DNA from: JBDNJM01 sp041687755 | Lineage (GTDB): Bacteria; Planctomycetota; UBA1135; GCA-002686595 | Direction: 5' to 3' | Assembly: GCA_041687755.1 (NCBI GenBank) | Contig: JBDNJM010000034.1 | Coordinates: forward strand, 62,001 to 126,000 | Length of the DNA: 64,000 nt | In this document: one piece after another, positions 45,543 through 53,970 of the stretch | Layout: each line of letters starts with the position of its first letter | Numbering within the stretch: the stretch's first letter is position 1 | Notes under the pieces: model-generated | The model's database searches: none | What the model was told of the DNA's origin: nothing | The model's input: the letters and a program-made list of their open reading frames with translations, nothing else | Made by a program: the position numbers and the translations under genes

Positions 45543-46322
45543 ATGATCCGGATCACCGAACTCACCAAGCGCTACGGCAAGGTTGCCGCCGTCCAGAACG
45601 TTTCGTTCGAGGTGCCGGCGGGGCGCATCACCGGCTTCCTGGGCCCCAACGGCGCCGGCAAGAGCACGGTCCTGAAGACGCTCTCGACCTGGCTGCCGCC
45701 CACCAGTGGCAAGGTCGAAGTCGCCGGGCACGACGTCGTCCGTGAACCCCTGGCCGTGCGCCGCAGCCTCGGGTACCTGCCGGAGCACAACTCGCTGTAC
45801 GACAGCATGGTCGTGCTCTCCTTCCTCGAGTTCACCGGCTCGATGCACGGCCTCAGCGGGTCCGCCCTGGCCGCGCGCATCGAGTGGGCGACCGCGTCGC
45901 TCAATCTTCAAGACGTCCTGCAAAAGCGCATCCAGCAGTGCTCCAAGGGCTACCGCCAGCGCATCGGCCTGGCCGCCGCGCTGCTGCACGACCCGCGCGT
46001 GATCCTGCTGGACGAGCCGACCCACGGACTCGATCCCCTACAGGTCGTCGCCTTCCGGGACTTCGTGCGCTCGATGAGCGCCGGGCGCGCCATCCTCTTC
46101 TCGAGCCACGTGCTGGCCGAGGTGATGGCGATCTGCGAACACGTGCTGATCATCAACCAGGGCAAGCTGTTGGCCGACATGACCGTTGTAGAACTCCAAG
46201 CCCGCGCCAAGCGCGAGGGCCTCGACGCAGAAGCCGTCGTGCTCAACATCGTCGAGAGCGAGGGCGGCAAGGCCCAGGCCCTGCGCGGCGGCGCGCGCGC
46301 TGCGGAGGGGGCCACGAAATGA
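45543..46322 (+). CDS. ABC transporter ATP-binding protein, GldA-like
   Basis: A 259-residue ATPase: Walker A GPNGAGKSTVLK, Q-loop position in GYLPEHNSLY, signature CSKGYRQRIGLAAAL (GldA-type SKGYRQR), Walker B ILLDEPTHGLDPLQ and H-loop LFSSHVLAE. The ATG at 45543 starts exactly at the first beta strand (MIRITELTKRYGKV). The stop overlaps the gldF ATG. With the following permease and GldG-like proteins it forms an ABC-2-type exporter module first described for Bacteroidota gliding but widespread in non-gliding bacteria. Confidence 0.93.
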   Translation: MIRITELTKRYGKVAAVQNVSFEVPAGRITGFLGPNGAGKSTVLKTLSTWLPPTSGKVEVAGHDVVREPLAVRRSLGYLPEHNSLYDSMVVLSFLEFTGSMHGLSGSALAARIEWATASLNLQDVLQKRIQQCSKGYRQRIGLAAALLHDPRVILLDEPTHGLDPLQVVAFRDFVRSMSAGRAILFSSHVLAEVMAICEHVLIINQGKLLADMTVVELQARAKREGLDAEAVVLNIVESEGGKAQALRGGARAAEGATK

Positions 46323-47122
46323 GCGCTCCCACCACGGACCCCACGACCGCGCGCGCGCCGGCCGACAATCGCCTGTCCCTCGGACAGTTCGTCGCTGGCG
46401 TGCGCACCGTCGCGCGACGCGAACTCAGCGCGTACTTCGACTCCCCGATCGCCTACGTCGTCGTGATCGCGTTCGCCCTGCTGGCCAACTCGATCTTCAT
46501 GAACGAGTTCTTCCTGGCCGGCCGCCTCGAGATGGACGCGTACTTCGACGCCCTGCCCCTGCTGCTCGCGGTGTTCCTGCCCGCGATCACGATGCGGCTG
46601 TGGGCCGAGGAGCGCCAGCGGCGGACCATCGAGTTCCTGCTGACCCTGCCCATCCGCGCCTCCCAGGCCGTCGTGGGCAAGTACCTGGCCGCGGCGAGCC
46701 TGCTCGTGCTGCTGCTCGCCTCCTCCCTGCCGATCCCGCTCATGCTGCAGAGCCTGGGCGAACCGGATCTGGGCCGCATCTTCGCCGGGTACCTCGGCGC
46801 GCTGCTGTTCGGCGGACTGCTGCTGTCCCTCGGCGAACTGCTGAGCGCCCTGGCTAGCGATCAGATCGTCGCGTTCGTGACGACCGTGCTCGCCGGCTTT
46901 GCGCTGGTGCTGCTGGGCGACGAGCGCGTGACCTCCGTGCTGGACGGTCTCGCGCCGGGGCTCCACCCCGGCAGCTTCCTCTACGAGACGGTCGCCGCCA
47001 CGCCGCGCTACGAGCTGTTCACATCCGGCATCGTGGACTCCGCGGGACTGATCTACTTCGTGGGGCTGACGGCCGCCTGTCTCGGGCTGGGCGGCGTCGT
47101 GCTAACGCGCTCGCGCGGATGA
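46319..47122 (+). CDS. ABC-2 permease, GldF-like
   Basis: 267 residues with about six membrane helices. RRELSAYFDSPIAYVVVIAFAL is the typical start of GldF-type permeases, followed by the motif LPAITMRLWAEERQRRTIEFLLTLP, which couples to the ATPase, and several Leu-rich helices. Overlaps both neighbours by 4 nt (ATGA). It would form the membrane channel for the GldA-like ATPase. Confidence 0.9.
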   Translation: MSAPTTDPTTARAPADNRLSLGQFVAGVRTVARRELSAYFDSPIAYVVVIAFALLANSIFMNEFFLAGRLEMDAYFDALPLLLAVFLPAITMRLWAEERQRRTIEFLLTLPIRASQAVVGKYLAAASLLVLLLASSLPIPLMLQSLGEPDLGRIFAGYLGALLFGGLLLSLGELLSALASDQIVAFVTTVLAGFALVLLGDERVTSVLDGLAPGLHPGSFLYETVAATPRYELFTSGIVDSAGLIYFVGLTAACLGLGGVVLTRSRG

Positions 47123-50100
47123 GTTCTGGAACCTTATTCCGCCTGGTCCTGGGCGCGCTCTTGACCCTGGCCGTAGCACTACAGCTAGCGCGCCTCGTGG
47201 ATCACACGGCCAACCCGCGGCTCGAGCTCGGCGAGCACCGCCGCAGCCGGCTCGACGATCGGAGCCTGGAGCGCCTCGCCGCGCTCGAGGACCCCGTTAC
47301 GCTGACCTACGTCGTCAGCTCAGCCGACCGCATGCCCTCCTCCATGCGCCGCACCGAGCGCGAGGTCCGCGAGGTCCTCGACGCCGTGGCCCAGGCCGCG
47401 CCGGGCGTCGTGCGCTGGCGGGTCGTGGACCCCGAGTCCGACCCCGAACAGATGCGCTTCGCCACGAAGCGCCGCATCGCTCCGATTCGTGTGCGCGGCA
47501 TCTCGCGCGACGCGTTCGCTGAGACGCCGGTTTACTCCAGCATCGAGATCGTAGACGCCTCGGGCAAGGCGGCGCTGATCGACGGCGTCGGACCGGAGCT
47601 CGTCCCACGCATCGGCGCCCTGATCGTGGAGCACCTGGACCTGTTCGAGCGTCCCGAGCTCCCGAGGGTCGCCCTCAGCGCACCTGCGGAGGAGTTCGAC
47701 GCCCTGCGCGCCGCGCTGGCCGAGCGCGCCCAAGTCACCGAGGTCGATCTCGAACAGCCGGCGGCCCTCGACGGCTTCGACGCGCTCTTGTGGATCGATC
47801 CCGCAGCGCCCAGCGAAGCCGCGTGCACCGCGGTCGAGACCTTCCGCGCCCAGGGCGGCGGCGTGCTCGTCGCCGGCTCCGTGCGGGAGCCGCGCTCGGG
47901 CGAACTCGAGGGGCAAGCGGCCTTCGCCTTCGCCCCGACCGATTTCGACGCGCAGCGCGTGTGGGGCCTGTTCGGCCTGCGCACCCGCCAGGATCCGGTG
48001 TTCGACGGGCTGTGCGAAGCGATTCAAACCGAGACCGAGCGGATTCCCCTGCCGTTCCTCGTGCGCTGCATCGGCCAGAACCAGGATTTTCGGCGCATGC
48101 CGCAGCAGGTCTCCGGCACGCTCCTGTTCGCGGGCCCCACGCCCTTCGCGAACTCCGAGGAGTCCCTCTTCGAGCGCGGCTTCGAGCTGCGCGTGCTCGC
48201 CACCACCAGCGAGCAAACCTACGCCCTGCCCGAGCTCGCAGGCCTCGCCGAGCCGCCGCCCATGCGCGTCGCGGCCGTGACCGCAGAGCGCGGCGACAGC
48301 CTGCCCAAGCAGCCGCTGATCGTGCAGCTGCTGCCCGCCGACCCGTGGGCGGGTCCGGTGTTCGGGCTGGCGGCCTCCTCCGTGTTCCGCGATCCGTACT
48401 TCTCGTACGAGGCCTACGCCCACAAGCTCCTGCTCGACAGCCTGATGGATGCCTTGGGCGCGCAGGAGCGACTGGTCGCCGCGCGCGCCGACATCCCGCG
48501 CCCGGTGCCGATCGGCGACGTCAGCCCGACGGCCGAGCTGGGCTGGCGTGCCCTCGCCCTGCTGGGCCTGCCGGCCTTGCTGGCCGTACTCGCTCTGCGC
48601 CGTGGCCTATTCCGCGCCGAGCGTGGCGCTGGAGCGCTCCAGACCGCCCTGCGCCCGCTGCTGTTGGGCCTCGGCGGACTGCTCGCCATCGGGCTGTTCG
48701 CCCGCGCGCTGCCCCCCGGGTTCGGACGGGCCGCCCTGGGCGACTCGGACAGCACGAGCGCCGTGCTGCTCGAGCCAGAGACGCTGCAGCTCGCCGAGGA
48801 CGCGGCTGGAGCTTCCGGGCTCGAACTCGAGTGGATCCAGAGTCGCTCGGACCTCCTCTCCCCCGGACTCGCCGGCGCCTCGAGACGCGCCGCGACCCTG
48901 TTGCGCGAGCTCGCTCGGCGCACGCCGGGCACGGACTTCGAGCGCACCGTCCCGACCGCCGACGACGCGGAAGCCCTTCAGACCCGCGGCGTCGAGAGCT
49001 TCTCCGACACCGCGACCGAGGATGGCCAGACGCTCGTGCGGCAGATCTACTCGACGCTGCTGGTGAGCACGCCGAAACGCACGGAACAGCTCGACTTCCC
49101 GGATGCACGCGCGTTCGAAGACTTCGAGTTCCGCTTGGCCTTCGCCCTGTGGCGCCTGTCCACCGGCTCAGATCCCCTGATCGCCCTGGCCACGGACTCC
49201 CCGCGCCTGTCTCCCGCGGAGGCGCACACCGAGTTCCAGCAACGCAAGCTGTTCGCACCCAGCGGCACCGACGTCTACAGCCTGGCGCGGGCGAGCCTCG
49301 AGCGCGCCGACTTCAAGGTCGTCCACGTCGAGCCGAAGCGCGGCAACGTGCCCGAGGAGGCCGACGCCCTGTTCTGGCTGCAGCCGCGGCGCAGCATCGA
49401 GCCGATGCTCGAGACCACCATCCGCCACCTGCAGCGCGGCAAGGGCGTGTTCCTCGCCGCCCAGCACTTCGTCCTGCGGGCGGAGCGCCACCGCGGGCGC
49501 GACTTCGCCGACGTCTACTGGCCCCAGCCCCAGAGCCCCGACGTCGACTCCCTCTGGCTGCCCCAGCTCGGCGTGCAACTCGAGCGCACCGTCCTGTTCG
49601 ACGCCTCCAGCTTCGAGGCCCCGCTGACCACCCACGTGAATCGCAGCGGCGAGGAGCGCGAGTACAGCGAGCAGTCCTCGACCGCGGGGTTCCTGGTGCG
49701 CGCGGGCAATGCGCAGCGCCCCAAGGATCCGCTGCTCGCGGGCGTCGGCGCGCTCAACCTCGCCTTCCCCAACGCGATCCGCCTCGACGCCGCGCGGCTC
49801 GCTGAGCTGGGTCTCGAAGCCGACGTCCTGCAGCGCACGAGCCCAGCGGCCTGGACCTACGCGTGGAAAGGCGGCTTCCTTCCGCCCGACGCCCTCGAGG
49901 GCCCGGGCCCGGGCAGCTCCGCCGTCACCTCGCCGGACTCCGCCTTGCTGGTGCGCCTGCGGGGTCGCTTCCCGGATCTGCTGGCTCCTGAGGAAGGCTA
50001 CGAGGAGCGCATCGGTCCTCCGCCGGTCGCCGAGACCCCGGCCTCAGCGGCGCCCGCGACGCTGCTGTTGCTCGGCGCGAGCGAAGCCCTCAAGGACACC

Positions 50101-50376
50101 GCCCTGAGCGCGGACCGCGACGGCGCGCGGGCCGATCGCCTGCTCGTCAACGCCGCCGCGGAGCTCTGCCTGCCGCCCGAACTGGCCGCCCTCGCAGGTC
50201 GTCGCTCCGTGCCGCGCGGCCTCGGCGTGGTCGAGCCAAAGCAGAGCCTCACGTGGCGCGCGAGCGTGCTGGGGCTGCCGCTGATCGGCGTCGCCCTGCT
50301 CGCGCTCGTTTGGCTCGTGAGCTCGCGCCGGCAGCGCGCGACTTCCAGGCGGCGCGTGCTCGGGGGTGCGGCGTGA
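47119..50376 (+). CDS. GldG-like ABC auxiliary protein, double length
   Basis: 1085 residues. An N-terminal membrane helix is followed by a GldG/ABC_transp_aux domain (about 30-460) that starts with the RRSRLDDRSLERLAALEDPVTLTYV-type region. Central membrane helices lie near 475-495 and 510-540. A second region with the same style of domain follows (about 560-1010: FKVVHVEPKRGNVPEEADAL and IEPMLETTIRHLQRGKGVFL), and then a C-terminal helix. Typical GldG proteins are about 550 residues, so this looks like two related modules in tandem. It is likely an extracytoplasmic partner anchored to the GldA/GldF pair. Overlaps both neighbours by 4 nt. Confidence 0.85.
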   Translation: MSSGTLFRLVLGALLTLAVALQLARLVDHTANPRLELGEHRRSRLDDRSLERLAALEDPVTLTYVVSSADRMPSSMRRTEREVREVLDAVAQAAPGVVRWRVVDPESDPEQMRFATKRRIAPIRVRGISRDAFAETPVYSSIEIVDASGKAALIDGVGPELVPRIGALIVEHLDLFERPELPRVALSAPAEEFDALRAALAERAQVTEVDLEQPAALDGFDALLWIDPAAPSEAACTAVETFRAQGGGVLVAGSVREPRSGELEGQAAFAFAPTDFDAQRVWGLFGLRTRQDPVFDGLCEAIQTETERIPLPFLVRCIGQNQDFRRMPQQVSGTLLFAGPTPFANSEESLFERGFELRVLATTSEQTYALPELAGLAEPPPMRVAAVTAERGDSLPKQPLIVQLLPADPWAGPVFGLAASSVFRDPYFSYEAYAHKLLLDSLMDALGAQERLVAARADIPRPVPIGDVSPTAELGWRALALLGLPALLAVLALRRGLFRAERGAGALQTALRPLLLGLGGLLAIGLFARALPPGFGRAALGDSDSTSAVLLEPETLQLAEDAAGASGLELEWIQSRSDLLSPGLAGASRRAATLLRELARRTPGTDFERTVPTADDAEALQTRGVESFSDTATEDGQTLVRQIYSTLLVSTPKRTEQLDFPDARAFEDFEFRLAFALWRLSTGSDPLIALATDSPRLSPAEAHTEFQQRKLFAPSGTDVYSLARASLERADFKVVHVEPKRGNVPEEADALFWLQPRRSIEPMLETTIRHLQRGKGVFLAAQHFVLRAERHRGRDFADVYWPQPQSPDVDSLWLPQLGVQLERTVLFDASSFEAPLTTHVNRSGEEREYSEQSSTAGFLVRAGNAQRPKDPLLAGVGALNLAFPNAIRLDAARLAELGLEADVLQRTSPAAWTYAWKGGFLPPDALEGPGPGSSAVTSPDSALLVRLRGRFPDLLAPEEGYEERIGPPPVAETPASAAPATLLLLGASEALKDTALSADRDGARADRLLVNAAAELCLPPELAALAGRRSVPRGLGVVEPKQSLTWRASVLGLPLIGVALLALVWLVSSRRQRATSRRRVLGGAA

Positions 50377-51482
50377 GTTGGCGCACCCTGGCCCTGCTCG
50401 CTGCAGTCCTTGTCGGGCTCGTCTTCGCCGAGCGCAAGCTGTCGGACACGACCCTCGATTCCCGGCTCGCCGGAACCGAGCTCGCGCCGCTTGTACGAGC
50501 GGGTGCTGGCCGGCTGATCGACGCGGAGGGCAACGCCGCCCAGGTGGCAGGCTTCACCCTGACCACCGGCATTCGCGGCAATCTGTTCTTCGCGCGCTTC
50601 GACGGCCTGTGGCGCGCCATGAACCACTTCGGCGCCCCGGCCGATGAAGGCGTGCTGATGTCGGTGCTCGCCGATTTGTTTGACGTTCGCGGCGTGGTCG
50701 AGACGCGCCTCCAGACCTCGGCGGAGGAGGACCTGCGACCCTTCGGGCTGGACTCCCTGCAGCGCGTGCGGCTGGAGCTGCACGGCACCGACGCGATGAA
50801 GGAAGGCTCCGACCGCGACGTCTTGTTCACCGTGGACCTCGGTCACAGGCTCGAGGGCGGCCGCGGCAGCTTCGCTCGCGTCGTCGAGGGTCCGGGCTCC
50901 GGCCCGACGACGATCCTGTCGCTCGACGCCGACCTGCGCACGAAGCTGGAGTCCCGTACGGCGCCGGACCTGCCGCCACTGGTGGACGGTCATCTCATTG
51001 CGGGCACCTGGCCCGGCTTCGACAGCGGCCTGCGCTCGCTCGAATTCGAGAGCCCCACGACACTCTACTCCCTCGAGTACGACCCCCCCACCGCGGAGGG
51101 GCAACCGGGCAACTGGCGCACGATCGTCCCAGGTCGCGGTTCCACGGTCGCCGCCGGCGAGCTCGCGATCGGCTACATCGTGTTCATCTCCCAGGCCAAG
51201 GCCCTGTCTGTGCGCGATCTGCGCGAGCTGAGCCAGGCCGACGTCGAGCAGCCCGACAGCCGCGTGATCGTGCGCGGCGGAGGCGACGAGCAAGTCGAGC
51301 TGATGTTGGTGCCCCAAGCCCCCGACGCCGGTCCGGACGAGCCCCGCACGGTCTTGACCACCTTCGGCGGGACTGCGTTCAGGGTGGACCCTGAGATCGC
51401 TCGACTGCTGTTCCCTGGGGCCGCGGTGTTCGAGCAGGAATATGCCGGCAGCACGCCCTGGGACGAGTTCCTGCCGCGGTAG
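50373..51482 (+). CDS. DUF4340-like membrane-anchored protein
   Basis: 369 residues starting at GTG 50373, which overlaps the previous stop (GTGA). A single N-terminal helix (TLALLAAVLVGLVFAERK) precedes repeated beta modules with the pattern LVRAGAGRLIDAEGN and DLFDVRGVVETRLQTSAEED. DUF4340-type proteins commonly follow GldA/GldF/GldG-like genes, which supports the assignment. Role in the exporter is unknown. It is the last gene before the histidine operon leader. Confidence 0.78.
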   Translation: MSWRTLALLAAVLVGLVFAERKLSDTTLDSRLAGTELAPLVRAGAGRLIDAEGNAAQVAGFTLTTGIRGNLFFARFDGLWRAMNHFGAPADEGVLMSVLADLFDVRGVVETRLQTSAEEDLRPFGLDSLQRVRLELHGTDAMKEGSDRDVLFTVDLGHRLEGGRGSFARVVEGPGSGPTTILSLDADLRTKLESRTAPDLPPLVDGHLIAGTWPGFDSGLRSLEFESPTTLYSLEYDPPTAEGQPGNWRTIVPGRGSTVAAGELAIGYIVFISQAKALSVRDLRELSQADVEQPDSRVIVRGGGDEQVELMLVPQAPDAGPDEPRTVLTTFGGTAFRVDPEIARLLFPGAAVFEQEYAGSTPWDEFLPR

Positions 51483-51588
51483 AGCACCGTGGGCCGCCTC
51501 CCGAGCGCAGACCGACCGGCCTTTCTGGGGCCCTCGGCCCAGCCGCCGAGCACCCGGATTACGGCGACACAATTCCTCGCTTTGTCGG

Positions 51589-51617
51589 TTGACGCCAATC
51601 CCGATCGCACCCATCTT
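51589..51617 (+). promoter_or_regulatory. Candidate sigma-70 promoter of the his operon
   Basis: TTGACG (-35, 5 of 6) and CATCTT (-10, 3 of 6) are separated by 17 bp. Transcription would start near 51624, at the GTG of the leader reading frame, which would then be leaderless. The -10 is weak, so this is a suggestion. Confidence 0.45.
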
Positions 51618-51623
51618 CCCCGC

Positions 51624-51731
51624 GTGAACAACTTCACCCCGTCCCCGATCGGCCTGAGCACTGCCCAGAGCCATCTGCATCACGCCCATTCCGCGCACCC
51701 GCGGGCCGGACGTGACGTCCTGGGGACCTGA
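51624..51731 (+). CDS. hisL: His-rich leader peptide (hisL-like), 35 aa
   Basis: From GTG 51624 to TGA 51731 the frame encodes 35 residues containing the run SHLHHAHSAHP: five His codons (51672, 51678, 51681, 51687, 51696) within nine codons. It ends 33 bp before an intrinsic terminator, which is itself 72 bp before hisG. Ribosome stalling at these codons when charged tRNA-His is scarce is the classical trigger for antitermination in enterobacterial his operons. The frame is open further 5' (to an ATG at 51489), so the start is not certain; no Shine-Dalgarno is visible before the GTG. Confidence 0.75.
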   Translation: MNNFTPSPIGLSTAQSHLHHAHSAHPRAGRDVLGT

Positions 51732-51763
51732 GGCAACACCACCGCCTCCGACATCCAGCACAC

Positions 51764-51793
51764 AACGCCGGTCCACCGCGGACCGGCGTTTTT
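51764..51793 (+). terminator. Intrinsic terminator (attenuator) before hisG
   Basis: AACGCCGGTCC and GGACCGGCGTT form an 11-bp perfect stem around ACCGC and end in five Ts. Upstream, GGGCCGG (51703-51709) or GGACC (51724-51728) could pair with the 5' arm (51768-51774) and prevent the terminator, as an antiterminator would. A small hairpin, GGACG-TGA-CGTCC (51708-51720), competes with the first of these. Confidence 0.85.
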
Positions 51794-51865
51794 CATTGGG
51801 CCGCGGTCCTCTGGGAGCTCCGGTCTCGCGCACCCGAAACGCACGCGACCCCAACGAGACCTCCT

Positions 51866-52798
51866 ATGAGCCCCCTTCTAAGCGCCGATTCCCAAGCCCG
51901 CCCCACCGCAACGACCTCCGCGAGCGCGGCCGTCCCGACCCGGCCCGTGCTGCGACTAGCCCTGCCCAAGGGCCGCATGCAGAACGGCATCGGGCAGCTG
52001 CTTGCCGACGCCGGGCTGCCGCTGCTCTCCGGCAAGCGCAGCTACCGGCCCGATCTCGGGCGTGAAGACCTCGAGGTGAAGGTGCTGAAGCCGCAGAACG
52101 CGGTCCGCATGCTCGCCGAAGGCAGCCGCGATCTCGGCTTCGCAGGCGCCGACTGGGTCGCCGAGCTCGACGCCGACATCGTCGAGCTGCTCGACACCGA
52201 GCTGGACCCGGTTCGGCTCGTGGTCGCCGCGCCGCCCGAGCTGCTGGAGGAGGGACGCTTGCCCGAACGCCCCCTGCGCCTGGCGGGTGAGTTCGAACGC
52301 CTGTGCGGCAACTGGATCGCCGAGTCGGGTCGCGACCTGCGCTTCGTGCGCGCCTACGGAGCCACGGAGGTCTTCCCCCCCGAAGATGCCGACGCGATTT
52401 GCGACCTGGTCCAGAGCGGAGCAACCCTGCGCGCGAACGGCCTGGTCGAGGTCGAGACCATCCTCAGCTCGTCGACGCGGCTGTTCGCCAGCCGCCAGGC
52501 GCTCGAGGATCCGGCCAAGGCCAGCGCGATTCAGGACTTCACGATGCTCCTGCGCTCCGTACTCGACGCGCGACGGCGCGTGATGCTCGAGCTGAACTGC
52601 GCTACGGAAGCCCTCGAACGCATCACTGTAGCCCTGCCCTGCATGCGCGAAGCCACCGTCGCCGGCCTGGCGGGCGGCCGCGGCTTCGCCGTCAAGGCCG
52701 CCGTGCCGCGCGAGTCCTTGAGCGAGCTGATCCCGCAGCTGAAGCGCCTCGGCGGCAGTGACCTGATCGTGACCAACCTCTGCCAGATCGTGGCCTGA
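51866..52798 (+). CDS. hisG: ATP phosphoribosyltransferase, long form
   Basis: 310 residues. Catalyses the first step of histidine biosynthesis: ATP + PRPP to phosphoribosyl-ATP. The catalytic start LRLALPKGRMQNGIGQLLADAG is near residue 30 after a Ser/Ala/Thr-rich extension. GSRDLGFAGADWVAE, the PRPP-loop region (SGATLRANGLVEVETILSSSTRLFASR) and a C-terminal ACT-like regulatory domain (ALPCMREATVAGLAGGRGFA ... SDLIVTNLCQIV) follow. The C-terminal domain makes it the long, histidine-inhibited form that needs no HisZ. The stop and hisC start overlap by one base (TGATG). First structural gene after the attenuator. Confidence 0.95.
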   Translation: MSPLLSADSQARPTATTSASAAVPTRPVLRLALPKGRMQNGIGQLLADAGLPLLSGKRSYRPDLGREDLEVKVLKPQNAVRMLAEGSRDLGFAGADWVAELDADIVELLDTELDPVRLVVAAPPELLEEGRLPERPLRLAGEFERLCGNWIAESGRDLRFVRAYGATEVFPPEDADAICDLVQSGATLRANGLVEVETILSSSTRLFASRQALEDPAKASAIQDFTMLLRSVLDARRRVMLELNCATEALERITVALPCMREATVAGLAGGRGFAVKAAVPRESLSELIPQLKRLGGSDLIVTNLCQIVA

Positions 52799-53859
52799 TG
52801 GAAGCTCTGGCGGAAACGACCACCCGACCCCTGCGGCTGGACCTCAACGAGGGCCCGCGCCCCGCTCAGTCGCTGCTGGCCGGTCTCCAGTTGAGCGCAG
52901 AGCAACTGCGCCGCTACGCGACGCCCGAGCGCCTTGAGCAGCGCTTGGCCGATCGCTTGGGAGTTGCTCCCGCCCGGGTCCTCGTGACTGCCGGCGGCGA
53001 CGACCTCATCGAGCGCTTCGCCCTGTGTTACGCGCGCGCCGAGCAGCCCTTCTGCCTGCACAGCCCGACCTTCGGCCAGATCACGGCGGCCGCCGACCGC
53101 GCCGGCGCCCGTCGGGTGGACGTCCCCTGGATGGACGGCGAGTTTCCGATCGACGCCTTCCTGCGTGCGAGCCGCGGCCGGCTGACCGCGCTCGTCTCCC
53201 CCAACAACCCGACCGGCCAAGAGTGGTCGGAGCCGCACCTGCAGGCGGTGCTGAACTCGCGCCTGGGCGCACCCTGCCTCGTCGATCTCGCCTACGCCGA
53301 GTTCGCGACCCGCGATCTGGCGGGCATCGCCCTGGCATCGCGTGACGCCGTCGTCTTGCGCAGCTTCAGCAAGGCCTACGGCCTGGCGGGCCTACGCGTG
53401 GGCTACGCCATCGCCTCCGAGGAGCGGATCGCGGAGCTGCGCGCGGTGCGCGGCCCCTTCCCGTGCTCTTCGGTCTCCCTCGCCCTGGCCCTGTCCGCGA
53501 CCGAACTCGATCCCGAGGTCCTCCATTCCGTGCGTGCGACCGCCCGCGCCGAAGTGACTCGCCTGCGCGCGTGCCTCGCTTCACTCGGCCTGCGCGCCCT
53601 CGATTCGTCGGCCAACTTCGTCCTGGCCCTAGGGCCCCGCGCCCAGCAGATCGCGGCGGCCCTCGCCGAGCGCGGCGTGCATGTGCGCACGTTCGCCAAC
53701 GAGCCGAGCCTGGCCGAAGCCCTGCGCGTAACCGTGCCCTTCGACGCGGCGGACCTCGAACGCTTCGAGCGAGCCGCGCAGCAGGTGCGCGAGGTGCTGG
53801 GGCCGGAGGAGGCGCTCAAGCGGCCGACGGCCGGCACACCTGTCGCAGACCGTCCCTAA
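52798..53859 (+). CDS. hisC: Histidinol-phosphate aminotransferase
   Basis: 353 residues, fold-type I PLP enzyme converting imidazole-acetol phosphate and Glu to histidinol phosphate. It starts with the HisC-type LRLDLNEGP; VTAGGDDLIERFALCYA and SPNNPTGQEWSE precede the PLP-binding FSKAYGLAGLRVGYAIA, in which the Lys forms the Schiff base. DLAYAEFA carries the cofactor Asp region; the usual D-E-A-Y is here D-L-A-Y-A-E. A C-terminal Arg-rich helix ends the domain. It overlaps hisG by one base; 111 bp, including a C7 run at 53944-53950, separate it from hisB. Confidence 0.93.
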   Translation: MEALAETTTRPLRLDLNEGPRPAQSLLAGLQLSAEQLRRYATPERLEQRLADRLGVAPARVLVTAGGDDLIERFALCYARAEQPFCLHSPTFGQITAAADRAGARRVDVPWMDGEFPIDAFLRASRGRLTALVSPNNPTGQEWSEPHLQAVLNSRLGAPCLVDLAYAEFATRDLAGIALASRDAVVLRSFSKAYGLAGLRVGYAIASEERIAELRAVRGPFPCSSVSLALALSATELDPEVLHSVRATARAEVTRLRACLASLGLRALDSSANFVLALGPRAQQIAAALAERGVHVRTFANEPSLAEALRVTVPFDAADLERFERAAQQVREVLGPEEALKRPTAGTPVADRP

Positions 53860-53970
53860 CCCCCGCCCGCCCAGGGGAGACCGCCCCTTCCCCGATTCGT
53901 TTCACCCTTTCTTGCATCGGCGCGCCACAGCCTCTCTGCGCCTCCCCCCCATCCCTTTCGAACCAGACCG

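Larger units (their letters stand above)
51483..51865. promoter_or_regulatory. Leader region of the histidine operon
   Basis: 383 bp that hold a candidate promoter, the His-rich leader reading frame, alternative hairpins and an intrinsic terminator, in the order expected for transcription attenuation. The separate elements are listed below. Confidence 0.75.

Noticed and set aside
47790..49805. Plus-strand frame of 671 codons inside the GldG-like gene
   Set aside because: Arg/Pro/Ala-rich translation in a shifted frame of a gene with recognisable modules.
51764..51793. Simple terminator of the GldA-DUF4340 operon
   Set aside because: It lies 280 bp after that operon's stop and directly follows the His-rich frame, so an attenuator is the better reading, although it would also stop read-through.
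49998..51854. Minus-strand frame of 618 codons across the DUF4340-like gene and his leader
   Set aside because: Antisense to a coupled operon gene and to a leader with promoter, His-run and terminator; no domain recognised.
51589..51865. T-box riboswitch controlling hisG
   Set aside because: No T-box consensus or specifier-loop arrangement is visible; the His-codon leader frame and adjacent terminator fit attenuation by translation better.
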